64,000 bases of DNA from Amoeboaphelidium protococcarum (GCA_023515745.1 JALECJ010000003.1:712478-776477); one strand, 5' to 3'. Numbered from the stretch's first letter, positions 47,033 through 58,269 are shown. Notes: generated by a model from the sequence alone, not told the origin. Program-made: numbers and translations.

Positions 47033-48625
47033 TCATTTATGCTTGTCGATTCTCTTTACATATTCACCTAAATCATGATACAGTTCAATCAAATCAGTCC
47101 TGTTCAAACCATGTACAGCCATAGAGAGAATAGAAGCCACCGTGACCGTATCATATTCTTTAATGAAGCTAGTATAATACATGAAAGTGAATATCCCCAT
47201 AATAAATTGACAATCCATGCGGTCGGTAACACCACCATGTCCAGGGATAGAATCACCAAAATCTTTCAACTTGAATGCCCGTTTGAATCCACTGGCAAAG
47301 AATCCACCAAACACAGCTATAAGACTCGCAAATGTGCCCAGTATCACAGCATGGAACTGCAGCGGTGCAATCGATATAAACTTCCAATCTTGACGAAATA
47401 TGTGCTGGCAGAGGGATTGCAGCACTGGAGACAACTTGTACGAGACGGGAATGTACACGGCATTCTTCACACAATCATTCTGTGTCCACGCATTCATAAA
47501 CAAGTTCCGCACGGGACAATATAGATATGGATACACTGTGATAACGCGCGCATAAAGCAGCGATGCCACCAATGTGAATACAAATCCAAAAAGAAAACCT
47601 TCCCAAGTCTTTTTCGGACTCACCTTGATCAATCGAGTCCTACCAAAGAAGAATCCTCCTATATAAGCCATAACATCATTAGTGATCACAAGCATGACAG
47701 GTAACAGAAACCATCCAATATTCGCATGCAGAATGGTCAATATAATGAAATTAGGTGGAATAGTCACGAGGAGTAGAGTCATATGAGTCCAGAAGAACTA
47801 TAAAAATTGAAACTTATAGTGACCCTTCTTGAGATTAGTCACAAAGAACATTATGCCTACACAATAGAACAGATAAGAGTAGAAGCGATGGTGTGTAGCC
47901 AGAGACTATAGAAACGCATCTTGTATCACGTAGTCATTGAAGAAGTTGAACGCCGTCTCTCCATACAGGTAGTAATTGGTAACCATTAGGAAATACCAGT
48001 TGATAAGTCTGAACCACGGCAACTTCTTCTCTTTAGAAGGCACCCAGGCAATAGATATAACTTCCTTAAACACCAGCGTACTAACACCCACTATCAATAG
48101 AATTATAGCCATGGGACCGGAGCAGATTACCACAGCGAACGTGCTCAGCATGATCACAGTCCAAACAGTGCGCGTCCACCAGTTCTACCATCGAGTCTGC
48201 TGCGGCATCTCAGTCAGTAGGGGACCATACATCTCGGCATTCTTACTACTCACACCACTCCGATTATTACTATTGTTATTGCTATTATTATGAGCTGGCA
48301 GATTCTATTTGGAACTAGAGGAGCGGGGAATACTTTAAACAACAACTTGACTGTTTTTACCATCATTCGCCTCATAGTCTTCTTCATCGAGATCATTATT
48401 GTGCACTCGTCGCTTCAACATCTATCCATGCAACTATGACTTTTCATGAACTGAGCTGTATACCTCATCACCATCACCATCATCATTATAATAATCTTCG
48501 TCTTCTTCATCTTCAGTGGAAGTATAGGGGATGAACTTCTTATCCACAGCGACAGCCTTCTTTCGCCTACTCGCCGAGGGACTCTTTGCTCTAAGCGGTG
48601 ACTCTACTTGAGACTTTCTAGGCAT
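47033..48625 (-). CDS. CDS1: CDP-diacylglycerol synthase (phosphatidate cytidylyltransferase)
   Basis: One exon, 530 residues. The N-terminal 130 residues are basic and acidic low complexity (RKSQVESPLRAKSPS, EDEEDEDYY). Seven or eight membrane helices follow. The family signature SGFKRAFKLKDFGDSIPGHG with GGVTDRMDCQF is complete, and VSPKKTWEGFLFG is the upstream substrate motif. The enzyme makes CDP-diacylglycerol from phosphatidate and CTP for phosphatidylinositol and cardiolipin synthesis. Eukaryotic ER form (animal CDS1/2, yeast Cds1) by length and signature. Shares a divergent region with the Q-rich gene at 49025. Confidence 0.96.
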
Positions 48626-49024
48626 TACTTAAACTAACCTGATACCTCAAATTATAAAAAATCAGGCTAAAAAGTTGAATGTAAACCCAGCAAATTAAAG
48701 GAGATTTGCTGAAAATAGCAAAATTAAAGTATACTAGTTCACTCAGTGTTATTGTATGTTGTGGAATAGCCGCGCGATACAAAGCCACTCTCTCAATTCA
48801 TTCAGCCCAAGTCAACACGACAAATTCAATAAAGACGACGCGTCAATTCATTTTCAATGCGAGAGAGAACGAGAGAACGAGCTCAATAACACGCAGCTCA
48901 TTCTTTCTTCTTTATTCCTTTGCTTCGTAATCTGTTACATAGAATAGAGTAGTCAATTTCTTTTTTGGTGTTTTATTCTGTAACAAAGTATATTTATTCA
49001 ATTATAATCATTAGATAAGAAAAA
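48626..49024. promoter_or_regulatory. Divergent promoter region, CDS1 / Q-rich gene, with one ACGCGT
   Basis: 399 bp, AT-rich, with ACGCGT at 48838-48843 inside GACGACGCGTCAATTC, roughly in the middle. A GAGAGAGAACGAGAGAACGAG stretch follows at about 48860. No ORF with coding character. Confidence 0.45.
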
Positions 49025-51208
49025 ATGACGACTATTGAGGAGTTGAATAAAGAGTTGCTATTACTGCCTTAGTATAGACGATTTAATGCGGAGGAGCCGT
49101 ATATTAAGCCAAAGAGGAAGGAAGTTTTGAAGAAGTTTATTCACAAGGTTAAATATGGCACTGATGGTGGTACTATAGAAGGTGCTGATGAGTAAGCTGA
49201 TGCTGAAGGGACTTTGAATAATCAAGATAATGCAGCAGAATCTCATGAAAGTATTCCAATGAAGAGTGACGATAAATAGTAGAATTCAACACCTGAGTAA
49301 AAGAAGATTAAATTATAGTCATCGTCACAGTTATAATAAGAGAGCGGAGATTAATAGAAATAGGATGATAATCATGACGATTAAGAATAAGAGGACGAGG
49401 ATAATGACAATAATGATGATGGCAAATAGTCAGAAGATGTAAAGAAGGAGACTGTGGAATCTATAATGAAAAAGATTGAAGAGCTGTAGGAGAAGAAGCA
49501 TTAGTATTTTGACATGTTTAGAAAAATGTTGAAAACTACGTCTTCTGATAATGTGGCTGCGTAAGCTTCTACTACGGCATCCGATTCTGTGATAAGATCT
49601 GATCGAGAACGGTCATAGACGCCGTCAGTGGCGCATATTCCACATTCTGGTACTCTGCCTCAATCATAGAAGCCTCTCGCTGGTGACACTATTAGTGGTG
49701 GTGCTAGTGGAGATAAAGTCCAAGGTTGGGCTGGAGATTCTGTTCCATCCACTCCCAAAGTTGATAATGCTCTGGATGGTCAAGAGTCTGAGTTTGGAGA
49801 TTAAAAGTAGTAGTAGTAGTATCAGTAGTATCCTTACTAATAGTATTAACAAAAATAGTATTTGAATCGTCCTGTTCTTGGATACCGAAAGCCCAATTAG
49901 TGGCATTAATAGTAGCAGTCTCAGTATTATGGTGGTTACTATCGTCCGTAGTCCCAATAGTAATAGCAGTAGTAATAATAACAATAGAGACCTCTGTATG
50001 GAAAGCCTGGTTATCTGTAACGTCCTGCATATGCTGTTAGACCTCCTTCTGATTAAGCCTCTGCTGGCGGTAATCCCAATATTTAGAATTAACAATATTC
50101 AGCGTAATAGCGTCAATAGCAATAGTATTCACAAGGTTACAAGTCGCGTAGTGTATCCAGAGATTAGAGATCGGCGTCTATAGCTCCTAGCGTTTATGGA
50201 CAGGAGACTACTGATCAATAGTAGCAGACTCAATAGAATTTATCTCAGTAGCCTTAGTCTTAGTAGCACTAGTAATAGTAGTTGTAATAGGAGCCGCGCC
50301 CACCTGGTTATGGTAGATACGGCTAATACCTGCGTCCAAATTTTGCTAGACGTCCACCTGCAGCTATGGGTAATTATCATCGTCCTGGTGCTTAACAGTA
50401 GTAATAGCCTTGGTAGTAACGCGATAAGCAGCAGAATTATCACTCTTAGTAATAATAGCAGGGAGTTCGCACGACTGATAATTCTACTTCTGCTTCTGCC
50501 TCTTAGAATGATAACATCCACATGGACACAGATAGCAAGTAGGCTGCAACAGCTGATTAATCTTTGAGTGGATAGCAAAAAGTGTAGCAGTAATAGTAGA
50601 ATTAGGGAACTACTGCCGCAAGTGGTCAGAGGCCTTATCCTTAGGCACACAATAGAGCACCCTCATATCCTACCTCTTATTAGAATTATCCATAATCTAG
50701 ACCTCCGTATTAAAGACCATCTATGCCACAACGACCTTATTCTTAGTAGTAGTAACAATCATAGTAAAATCCTTCGTATGGTTATCGCCAACAATACTAA
50801 TAACATCCCGCTGCTTCTGCGTATAATAAACAGTAATAGTAATCATAATATAATAATTCACGTGCTGTACAGAGAAGTAAGACTACTGATGGTTATTAAT
50901 CGACATCTACCAACAATTCTGGTGCTGGTGGTTATCAGTAAAGCCAGTATCGTCCTCCACGCCCATCAATGAATTATTAGCGTCCTTAAATGTAAGGTTA
51001 TCATGGTCAGAGTAGGACGGGGCCTGTGTAATAATAGCCGCAGTAGTAGCAGTAACAGTAACAGCCACCGTAGTCGTAGTAACAATAGACTGCTAAACCG
51101 TTCATGTCATCCAAGTAAAGATGGAGTTATGATAGTCGAGCATATGGTGCCGGTGGTGCAGGTACAGGTGGCAATGATCCTTAGAATAAGAGCGAGGATA
51201 AAAGTTGA
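49025..51208 (+). CDS. Very Gln-rich prion-like low-complexity protein
   Basis: One TGA-free frame of 727 residues. The N-terminus is ordered-looking and basic (ELNKELLLLPQYRRFNAEEP, IKPKRKEVLKKFIHKVKY). An acidic Gln-rich part follows (QEQEDEDNDNNDDGKQSED), then a short helix (KETVESIMKKIEELQEKK). From about residue 250 to the end it is a Q/Y/R/P/N/G domain with RP-Y repeats (RPLYGKPGYLQRPAY, YGRYGQYLRPNFARRPP, RPPYQRPSMPQRPYSQQ). Most Gln are TAG or TAA in runs up to seven or eight. Composition resembles FUS-like, Q- and Y-rich prion-like domains of RNA-granule or transcription proteins. No globular domain was identified. The frame is recognisable only under UAR=Gln. Confidence 0.75.
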
Positions 51209-51365
51209 ATGTGTTATAATATTAAAAGATTTGTGATAATAGTGTGAAGTGATATAAAGAATTTTTCACTCAATTGCCAATTTACAGTAAAAAATTATTC
51301 GTACCATTCATTCAACAATAGTCACATTGAAAGTTAACAATGAGCATGAACTACAATACCGTACT

Positions 51366-51963
51366 TCAAAAATCTTCCATCTGCTTCAAAGTATGGTCAA
51401 GCTCAGCCTTGGTAGCCTCGTATTGCTTCTTTGCCTCTTCATACTTTTGACGCAGCAAGTGAGTCTCACTCTCCAGCTGGGCAGCTCTGCGCTCATTAGT
51501 CTCTGCAGTTACTTCAAACTCACGAATCTGATCGTTCAACTGCTTCAATCTATTCTCCTAGTTGTCAATAGACTGCTCCAGATCCTCAATCTTCTTATTC
51601 AGAGTATCAGGATCACTTGCCAACAGAGCCTGTTACTGAGTCTGAGAAGGACGTTTGTTGCTGTTATTACCACCACTAAACTTGTGCAACTACTGAATTC
51701 TGCTCTCAGCTCTAGCCAAATCACCTTCCAACAGAACAACCTTATTCTTGACTGAAGTCAATTCATGTTCTACAATATTATTAATCGTCGTAGGTTATCA
51801 TTAACTGAGAGTTATTTATCATGATAATTATAATGCATTAAATACCTTTGTTGGCAATCTGCTGCTCGGACCTTTTCAAATCCTGCTCAGCACCATCAGC
51901 TCTGACATTGGCCTCATCAGCCTCCGTACGCAGAGTGTTCAATCTCTCTTTCAACTTTTCCAT
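51366..51963 (-). CDS. Short tropomyosin-like coiled-coil protein
   Basis: Exons 51963-51846 and 51769-51366; intron 51770-51845 (76 nt, GTATT...TGTAG, phase 1); 173 residues. The whole chain except a break around GGNNSNKRPS (about residues 70-85) is heptad-patterned: EKLKERLNTLRTEADEANVR, AEQDLKRSEQQIANK, KIEDLEQSIDN, RLKQLNDQIREFEVTAETNE, AAQLESETHLLRQKYEEAKK. Charged residues, small-core alanines and absence of Pro and Trp resemble tropomyosin. Fungal tropomyosins are about 160 residues. Tropomyosin is largely an opisthokont protein that coats actin cables. A generic coiled coil is the alternative, because no Tpm signature (LKEAE-like TPM motif) was verified. Confidence 0.6.
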
Positions 51964-52403
51964 AACGGTTACTATTTTAATTGATAATTACACAGATAAC
52001 AACAAGTTATGTTCAATAAATTAGGAAGAAGAAGATAAACGGGCCGTTTCAAGTTCAAATTCAAGGCTGAGTGAGAACGGACGAAAAGACGAAACGGAGA
52101 AGAAGTTGAAACGGTCTCTCTGCGTTGAGAATAATCAAATCTGCTTTAGATGGAACTACTACCGCGTTGCACAGATGAGAATGGATAGAGAAAAGAAACT
52201 CCCATGTGGGTGCGATTGAGTAATTAAAACGAGAGGAACTCTCATTACGTAACGTAGGTGAGAGAGATGGGAGTTGCGTGTTTCAAATAACCTGAAGCGA
52301 AAGTAAAGACAAGACTTATAATCAAATTACTAGCATTACTTTATAAGATTTACAATTTCCTTTCAATTATATACAAGCTCGCGCGTTAAATAATACATAG
52401 ATT
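51964..52403. promoter_or_regulatory. Upstream region of the tropomyosin-like gene with inverted CCGTTTCA / TGAAACGG
   Basis: 440 bp. CCGTTTCA at 52044-52051 and its exact reverse complement TGAAACGG at 52107-52114 lie 80-150 bp upstream of the start codon (51963), with GAAACGG at 52091-52097 between them. They match 7 of 8 bases of the TCGTTTCA/TGAAACGA word found elsewhere. No ORF. Confidence 0.45.
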
Positions 52404-53792
52404 TCAGCAAGGTTGACTAGATAGAAGATGGAGAGCACTGATAGCATCCAGTTCATTCTCATTCATAGACTTTACTATGCTTTGAGATACGCGCTCATCT
52501 AGCAGAGACGCGGATTACATAGCGAAAGAAGGTAGAATTTCAGTACTGTTGTTTTTAAGCTGTCTGTATGACTATCCTCGTACGCGGCGACCACCAATTT
52601 AATTCAGTGAAGTTTTCGCGCGAACACGACCATTGCTGTCAGTCACAGCACGCTTCATCGACTAACTTGTTGATCTCGAGCTTCCCGTAGAAGTATATCT
52701 AACATTTAGTAGTGCCATCATATTTGGTCTACCCTCATGATGCCAAGAGCTGGATCTCTTTCTCTTGTGTCCTTCACTGTCACAACTGCTTGAAACAGTG
52801 CATCTGCGACTGTGTACAGACACTGAAGGAGTGGAGACAGATGCTTGAGTATCAGAACCGTCACGCAAAGATTTTACAGAGTCCATTGTAGTTGGCATAG
52901 ATAACGGAGGGAGTTCCTGCTTTATGGCAATAATACCATTGCCATCATTTAAAGCACTTTTACGCGCCATTGCGGTATTCAATAGCCCTTGAAATGATCC
53001 ATGGCTTCCCAAGTATGAGCGAAATACAAACTCTTTCAGGCGTGGCAACTGATTAACAAGATTATACTCACCCTCGCGATAAATAACATCATACAGACGT
53101 ACCACGGGAATGCAAACGGTTACATCTCCATCATAAACAAACTCTGATCCATTTTCAGACGAATCAACTGACTTCACAGGTTGAATTTTGGCAAATTGCA
53201 TTTGACTCAACTCGTACAGTTACAGAACAAGGCCAGATTTCAAAAGCGACTTATCGCTGTATTTACCGCCACTTCCAAAAGCAGTAGGTACCGATGACGC
53301 CGTAGTTGTTCTGGACCGCGACCCATTCAAATAGCTCTTGTAAGGTGCCGCATGCACAGTCAAAGATCTAATGCGAATTTTACTATGCTTACCATCATCA
53401 GATCCAGTGTCCATCTCATCATCAAGTTGATTCAACGAGGTGACTGATCGCTTGCGACTGGAACCAAAATTATTCGCCAGGCTACCGCCATATTGGACAA
53501 TGTCCCCAACTTGGACAACAGCCTCATTCGCCAAAACTATAGATTATGGATATTTTGTGAGTTATTCCCCAGCGCAAAGTGATTGTAATTACTAGGAGAG
53601 TACCATTTTGTGAGAGCGATTCTGTTGACTGACGCCACTCGCACCGTCGGCCATTTCCACGGGTAGCCATGACATTGACTTGCTGATTGACGGCAGTTGA
53701 ACAGAGGAAACAGGCTTCCGGGACCAAGGAAGCGGAGATGCTCTTGAGGATTCCGTAGGAGTTGGAAGACTGTGAATGGGCGCAAAATTCAT
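52404..53792 (-). CDS. Orphan Ser-rich protein, probably nuclear
   Basis: One exon, 462 residues, ATG 53792 to TGA 52406-52404; three open segments share one phase and are joined through TAA/TAG read as Gln. The N-terminus has short linear motifs (IHSLPTPTESSRASPLPWSR). A mid part carries KRSVTSLNQLDDEMDTGSDD and KIRIRSLTVHAAPYKSYLNG. A possibly folded block lies near residues 195-260 (VTVCIPVVRLYDVIYREGEY, LVNQLPRLKEFVFRSYLG). Basic NLS-like GHKRKRSSS appears later. The end is helical (DERVSQSIVKSMNENELDAI, SALHLLSS). It looks like a regulatory protein, but I recognise no family. The upstream region holds TGAAACGA (54001-54008). Confidence 0.6.
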
Positions 53793-54412
53793 AGCGACAA
53801 AATCAAATAAATTTAAGTAAATCTTAAGCCTGGAGAAGTGTAAAGCGGGAAAGTGTAAACGATATCGGCAACGGTTAATGTTTAAGGGAACTAACTGTAA
53901 TCACCCGTTCTTCGGTCATGAGTGAATCAGATATCAACACCGACGTTTTTTCCTGATGGGAATTGATCAGAGCCGAGCCCCGTTCGTGCCACATCATCGG
54001 TGAAACGACTTGTGACTATTGACGTATTTTATAAAGATGTGGCAATCATTATAGTCAAACATTTTATGGGTAATATTGAAGTATATACAGCATTTGAATT
54101 GAAAGTCAAAGCAGAAAGATTAATTAAAAGTTCCCTTGTTTTCTCGGAGTGAACTCAATCATACCTTAATCTGAGATAGTAGTAGATCTTTTGACAACTT
54201 GATTGCAATTTTCAGCTTGTCAACCATACAGTATGTCTGCAAATGTATCATTACTCAATACTTGATGTTTGTTGAAGCGCTCTCCTTCCATGTATTACCG
54301 CGTTTGCTAGTCTTTCTCGATTCCTTCTGCTCACCGTTCTGTCATGTGTTGCTCGCACGTTCTGGCGTTCATTCTTTCTTCGTCATTCATCAGTATTATA
54401 CTGGAGTACAAA
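53793..54412. promoter_or_regulatory. Divergent promoter region, orphan Ser-rich gene / NDUFB2
   Basis: 620 bp, one of the larger spacers. TGAAACGA lies at 54001-54008, 209 bp from the minus-strand start codon. GGTGTAAAGC-type AT-rich sequence flanks it. No coding frame was found. Confidence 0.4.
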
Positions 54413-54742
54413 ATGAGTTCAATTCTAGGTAGATTGACCAGACTCAGGGCTTAGTATTTCCCTAAGCTTCCAAAGCCTGATGTAAAAAATCCTGCTAGTA
54501 GATAGCATCAAGAATATCTGGCCTACTTTCCTAAACATGCCAAGGAGAACGGCTGGGCACCTACAGAGTCTAATCCGTATTATCCCTTCCATCTGCCTGC
54601 ATCTTGGTAGGGGACTTATGCCACTGTTCTTGGTGGAGTATTTTGGTTCTGGATTATGTATCGCTGGAAGCAAGATTCTGCATTTGAAATATTTAACATC
54701 ATCCCTTTTGAAGATGAAGAGTAATCATCTGGTGAACATTGA
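54413..54742 (+). CDS. NDUFB2: Complex I accessory subunit NDUFB2-like (AGGG)
   Basis: One exon, 109 residues. After a Pro-rich start (YFPKLPKPDVKNPAS) and ESNPYYPFHLPASWQGTYA comes a single membrane helix GGVFWFWIMYRWKQD, matching the FWFWxxYRxKxD core of plant and fungal NDUFB2-like subunits, then an acidic end FEDEEQSSGEH. Size and layout fit an inner-membrane accessory subunit of respiratory complex I. It is short, so the match rests mainly on the WFW...YR.K core. If right, the organism has a respiring mitochondrion. Upstream sequence is the 620-bp divergent region. Confidence 0.65.
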
Positions 54743-55105
54743 CTATATGCTAAAATATAATCCTGATAATACCTGCACAATTAGAATACATATGCTTAGA
54801 TTCGCGTTCTCTTTGCGAATCTACGTCAACCTGGATGTCTCGTGCATTCTATAGATTTTTCTGGCCTTTTGGACGTGTATGTGTAATATCGTTCCACGTA
54901 GGAGTAGTACACAAATTTCGCTCTCACTGTTTGATTTAATCATTCAACTACTGCAAAACTTGGTAAAGTTGCTAATAACGCCGATATTTCTCGTTTCACG
55001 ACAACAAGTCTCATCTTCATCTTTCCTCAATCTATCGACGTCGTTTCAGTTGGACTGTTCTTCTTCTCTACACTACAACGTCATCCGTAAATTGTAAGAT
55101 TTGAC
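54743..55105. promoter_or_regulatory. HOP1 upstream region with two TCGTTTCA words
   Basis: 363 bp between NDUFB2 and HOP1. TCGTTTCA occurs at 54991-54998 and 55041-55048, exactly 50 bp apart, 58-115 bp upstream of the HOP1 start codon. The same word is duplicated ahead of the CDK gene. No ORF with coding character. Confidence 0.5.
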
Positions 55106-57124
55106 ATGAAGTAATAAGTAGCTTGTGCATAGGTATGTTATTATTTCATCTGAATGTCTTAATACACCCATCAATTTGTAGTAATAACGCGTGAGAACAG
55201 AGCAACAACAAGTTACAAAGCAAGAGTCTCTTACTATTTGCAAAGATTTGATTCACGACACCTTCAGTTGTGTTTCGTATTTACGGTATGATTAAACATT
55301 AGAACCAGTCGTTATCATCACTATTATTGTGTAGTGGCCTATTTCCTGAAGAAGCATTTGCACGGCATAGTATTCAAGATATTGATGCCAGAAGATTGCG
55401 TCGTGGAGTTTCTCAGGCAGGTAAGATTGATCAACTTGTTCATCGTTCGTCTCCAATCTGAAACGGTTTTGTAGTCGACGCGTTGCTTGATTGGATTGAA
55501 ATCGGGTGCTTTGACGCGCTTGAGAATGGCTATGTAAGTTCTATATCTCTCAATATTATTTTGATGATTTGTTTAATACACTTGTCTTATATTGTAGTTG
55601 AAGTCTATTGTACTTGGAATATATCTGGACTTGGATAAGCCTGAGGAATTGGTAGAGTGCTACACGTTCGATGTCTCTTATAATCAAGATGGTAATGCAA
55701 CGCTGAAACTCTCCACGGTAACTGGAGGTTAAGTGAATGCTGCTGACAGATCTCGTATCAATGAATTTTCCAACGATCCTGGTAAAACTACGAAGAATGA
55801 AATTGCAAAGAACTTGAAGCAAACTATGCGCAGTATTCTGATGTTGACTTAGACATTGGATCCACTGCCAGATGGTCGTTATCTGACTATGAAACTTCTT
55901 TACTGGGATGATATCACGCCCGTGGACTATCAGCCGCCATTCTTCAGAGAAGCCACCGGGCATGAATCGGTAGCCAAAGTTGCCGATTATGGTGGTGGAG
56001 TTTAAAAGTGGAGGCTGGGAGGAGTTGAGACTGCTCATCACAAGATCAACATCAAGATGACCACAGCTATCACTGCAGCTGATGATCAAGAATCCGAATA
56101 GGCTCAAGAAGTTGAAAGTAGCAACTAAGAGACTGATATGGTCATCGATAATCCTTAAGACCAGTCAGAAGATGGCGTTAAAGACTAAAGTGGCAACGTG
56201 GAAGCTGTCCGTGAAGAGTCTGTAACCGTTCATGATGCTCCTTCCATTCCAACATTGGACGAAGCTAAAGTGGTAAGATGTGGTTGCGGGGATGATACGG
56301 CTGAAGAAATCATGGTTAAATGCTTGCAATGTGGTAGTTATCAGCATTATCTTTGTGCTGGATTCGCGTACGAAAGTGACGTTGCTGGTCTGAATGATTA
56401 TCGTTGTCTCCAATGCACATTGGAACCATATAGCTTTTCTGCACCTGTTCAACCTTCTGATGAACCGCCCAGTGAGGAGGAAGGATAAGTGGATTGGGCA
56501 ATGGTAACTGATGTGTGCCGTTACCGTCGCATGTTAGGTGTCTTGTGGCGTGATGGTTATTCCACCTTAATTGCTTTGCAAAGTCAAATAAATCAAAACT
56601 ACAATGTGGTGAAGCGTATTCGTAACATTTTGGTCAATGATGGATTCTTGAAGTTAGTGAGAGGTAAAGGCCGCGACCGTTACGAACTTATTAAGAATTC
56701 CAACACTATGGAAACTAAAGCCACAGTGTATAGCAATAGCGTATTAATGGACAAGTTGGGAATATCTCTTGATGTCGAAGAAGCTTAGCAATCTGTGAAT
56801 GATGTTGAAGTAAAAAACCAAAAACATCGCGATTCTGGATTCGTCGATGTATTAGTTGAAGCATCTCCACCGCCTCCTATTGCACAGTCTGATTCAAAGT
56901 CCGAGACTATAGTTGTGCAGAATGATGATGCCGATGATAATCCCGACCTCCTTGGACAAGTATATGATAATGGAGATGAGTATGACTTTGGATACGGCGA
57001 TCAGGCGGTGGAACCAACTCAGCCTATCACCACTATTACGTCTACGAGTAAAAAATCCTCCTCCTCCTCTAAAAAGAGACGCTCCAAAAGACCGTCCGTC
57101 TCAAAGTCCACTTTAGCTGTATGA
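55106..57124 (+). CDS. HOP1: HOP1 / HORMAD meiotic axis protein (HORMA, PHD, winged helix)
   Basis: Five exons (55106-55132, 55182-55285, 55335-55420, 55475-55533, 55598-57124); four introns of 49, 49, 54 and 64 nt, all ending TGTAG; 600 residues. HORMA landmarks: ESLTICKDLIHDTFSCVSYL, RGLFPEEAFARHSIQDIDAR, VDALLDWIEIGCFDAL and LDPLPDGRYLTMKLLYWDDI with TPVDYQPPFF. A C4-HC3-type PHD finger spans CGCGDDTAEEIMVKCLQCGS to YRCLQC. A winged-helix region follows (VCRYRRMLGVLWRDGYSTLI, NYNVVKRIRNILVNDGFLKL). This PHD plus wHTH unit is the chromatin-binding region known in Hop1 proteins. A Lys/Arg/Ser tail may hold the closure motif. Hop1 organises meiotic chromosome axes, so a sexual cycle is implied. 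The first exon (27 nt, three UAR codons) is the least certain. Confidence 0.9.
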
Positions 57125-57219
57125 ATTGCTTTTTAATAATAAGCGTGAAAGTCCGTAATGAAAAAAGTTTGTGAAGTATATCGGTAAAATCATAATCAAT
57201 CATTCATGCAATGAGATAT

Positions 57220-58269
57220 TCACTTTCTAAACATCCAAATTGGACGCTTCTCGAACGCTTTGCCCTGTGGATTAGCTGCTTTAATCACTGAGCCCTATGT
57301 AAAGCCAACCTCATTAATGAGTATATCCCAGAAAGTGGGCAACTACTACTCATCAGCTTCCTCTTTCCATGGTCTCAAGTGCAAATCCTGTTCGGTATAC
57401 CTCGAATGGCTAAAGTACTTTTTATAGGAGGACCAACCTTGGGGCTCGATAATAAACACTCCACCAGGAGATATCATATTATAGATAGTCTTGAAAAATC
57501 GCCTTATATCCGCATCACCGCCATACAAATGTATCCATTTGGTGACAGACATGGCCAGTACCGTGTCATATGGTGCATGTGTAAATAATTGACTATTCGA
57601 CTTCTTTACGGCCGGAGCAAGTATATCCCAAGCTTCAAAGTAAATGTTATTTGGATATTAGGAAGGAGTCTACTGCAGATCAGTATCCATTTTGGCCACT
57701 TGATCATCAGAGATTTGATGCACCTAATCTTACACGATCGGAATTGGTCCAAATAGAATGGGCATAGACAGCGGGAAGTAATTTAAATGATCACCAGTGG
57801 CAGTCACAATCTCATCTTTTACCATATCAGATGATTCGCGTTATACGTCAACATAATCCAAGAGATTGCTTTAATCAGATGTAACTCTTATCCTGGAAGG
57901 CTTCATCTGACTAGACTTATTCAGTAGATCCCACTAAGCGCGTTTAATCAAATCCGGATCTATATCAATGCCCATTATACACGCTGGCGACATGGAACGC
58001 GCAATCACATGAGTAAGATAGCCAGTGTTACACCCAACATCTAACACTTTCATATTCTCAATACATTCTTTAGGTAGGTAGCGGAGTCGTTCATCACAAG
58101 AAGACGCCTCAGATACATCATTAGAATGCAGCTTGTGTTACTAATACGGTAGTCTAAATCCATAATACTGAGTATAATTTCCGCGCACATTGGGATTCAG
58201 CTCTTTCCTCTGCTTCTTTGCCTTTGATTGCTGAGATGTAGATTATTAATTGACATTGCCAGAGCTCAT
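57220..58269 (-). CDS. MEPCE: MePCE / BCDIN3-type RNA 5'-gamma-phosphate methyltransferase
   Basis: One exon, 349 residues. A Lys/Gln-rich start leads to NYTQYYGFRLPY, the BCDIN3 N-terminal block (NYxxYYGYR). The SAM-binding motif VLDVGCNTGYLTHVIA, then MGIDIDPDLIKRA, and the late block LAMSVTKWIHLYGGDADIRR, FFKTIYNMISPGGVFIIEPQ and GWSSYKK are near-identical in pattern to human MePCE. The end carries FEKRPIWMFRK. Such enzymes cap 7SK or U6 snRNA with a methyl on the 5' gamma phosphate. The target here is unknown. Converges with HOP1 (95 bp between stops). Confidence 0.92.

Noticed and set aside
49664-50650. Long Leu-rich minus-strand frames opposite the Q-rich gene
   Set aside because: They are antisense of TAG/TAA-rich Gln codons (CTA/TTA read as Leu); composition is an artefact.
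54879-55097. Hydrophobic open frame before HOP1
   Set aside because: No conserved content, and it overlaps the region with the duplicated TCGTTTCA words.
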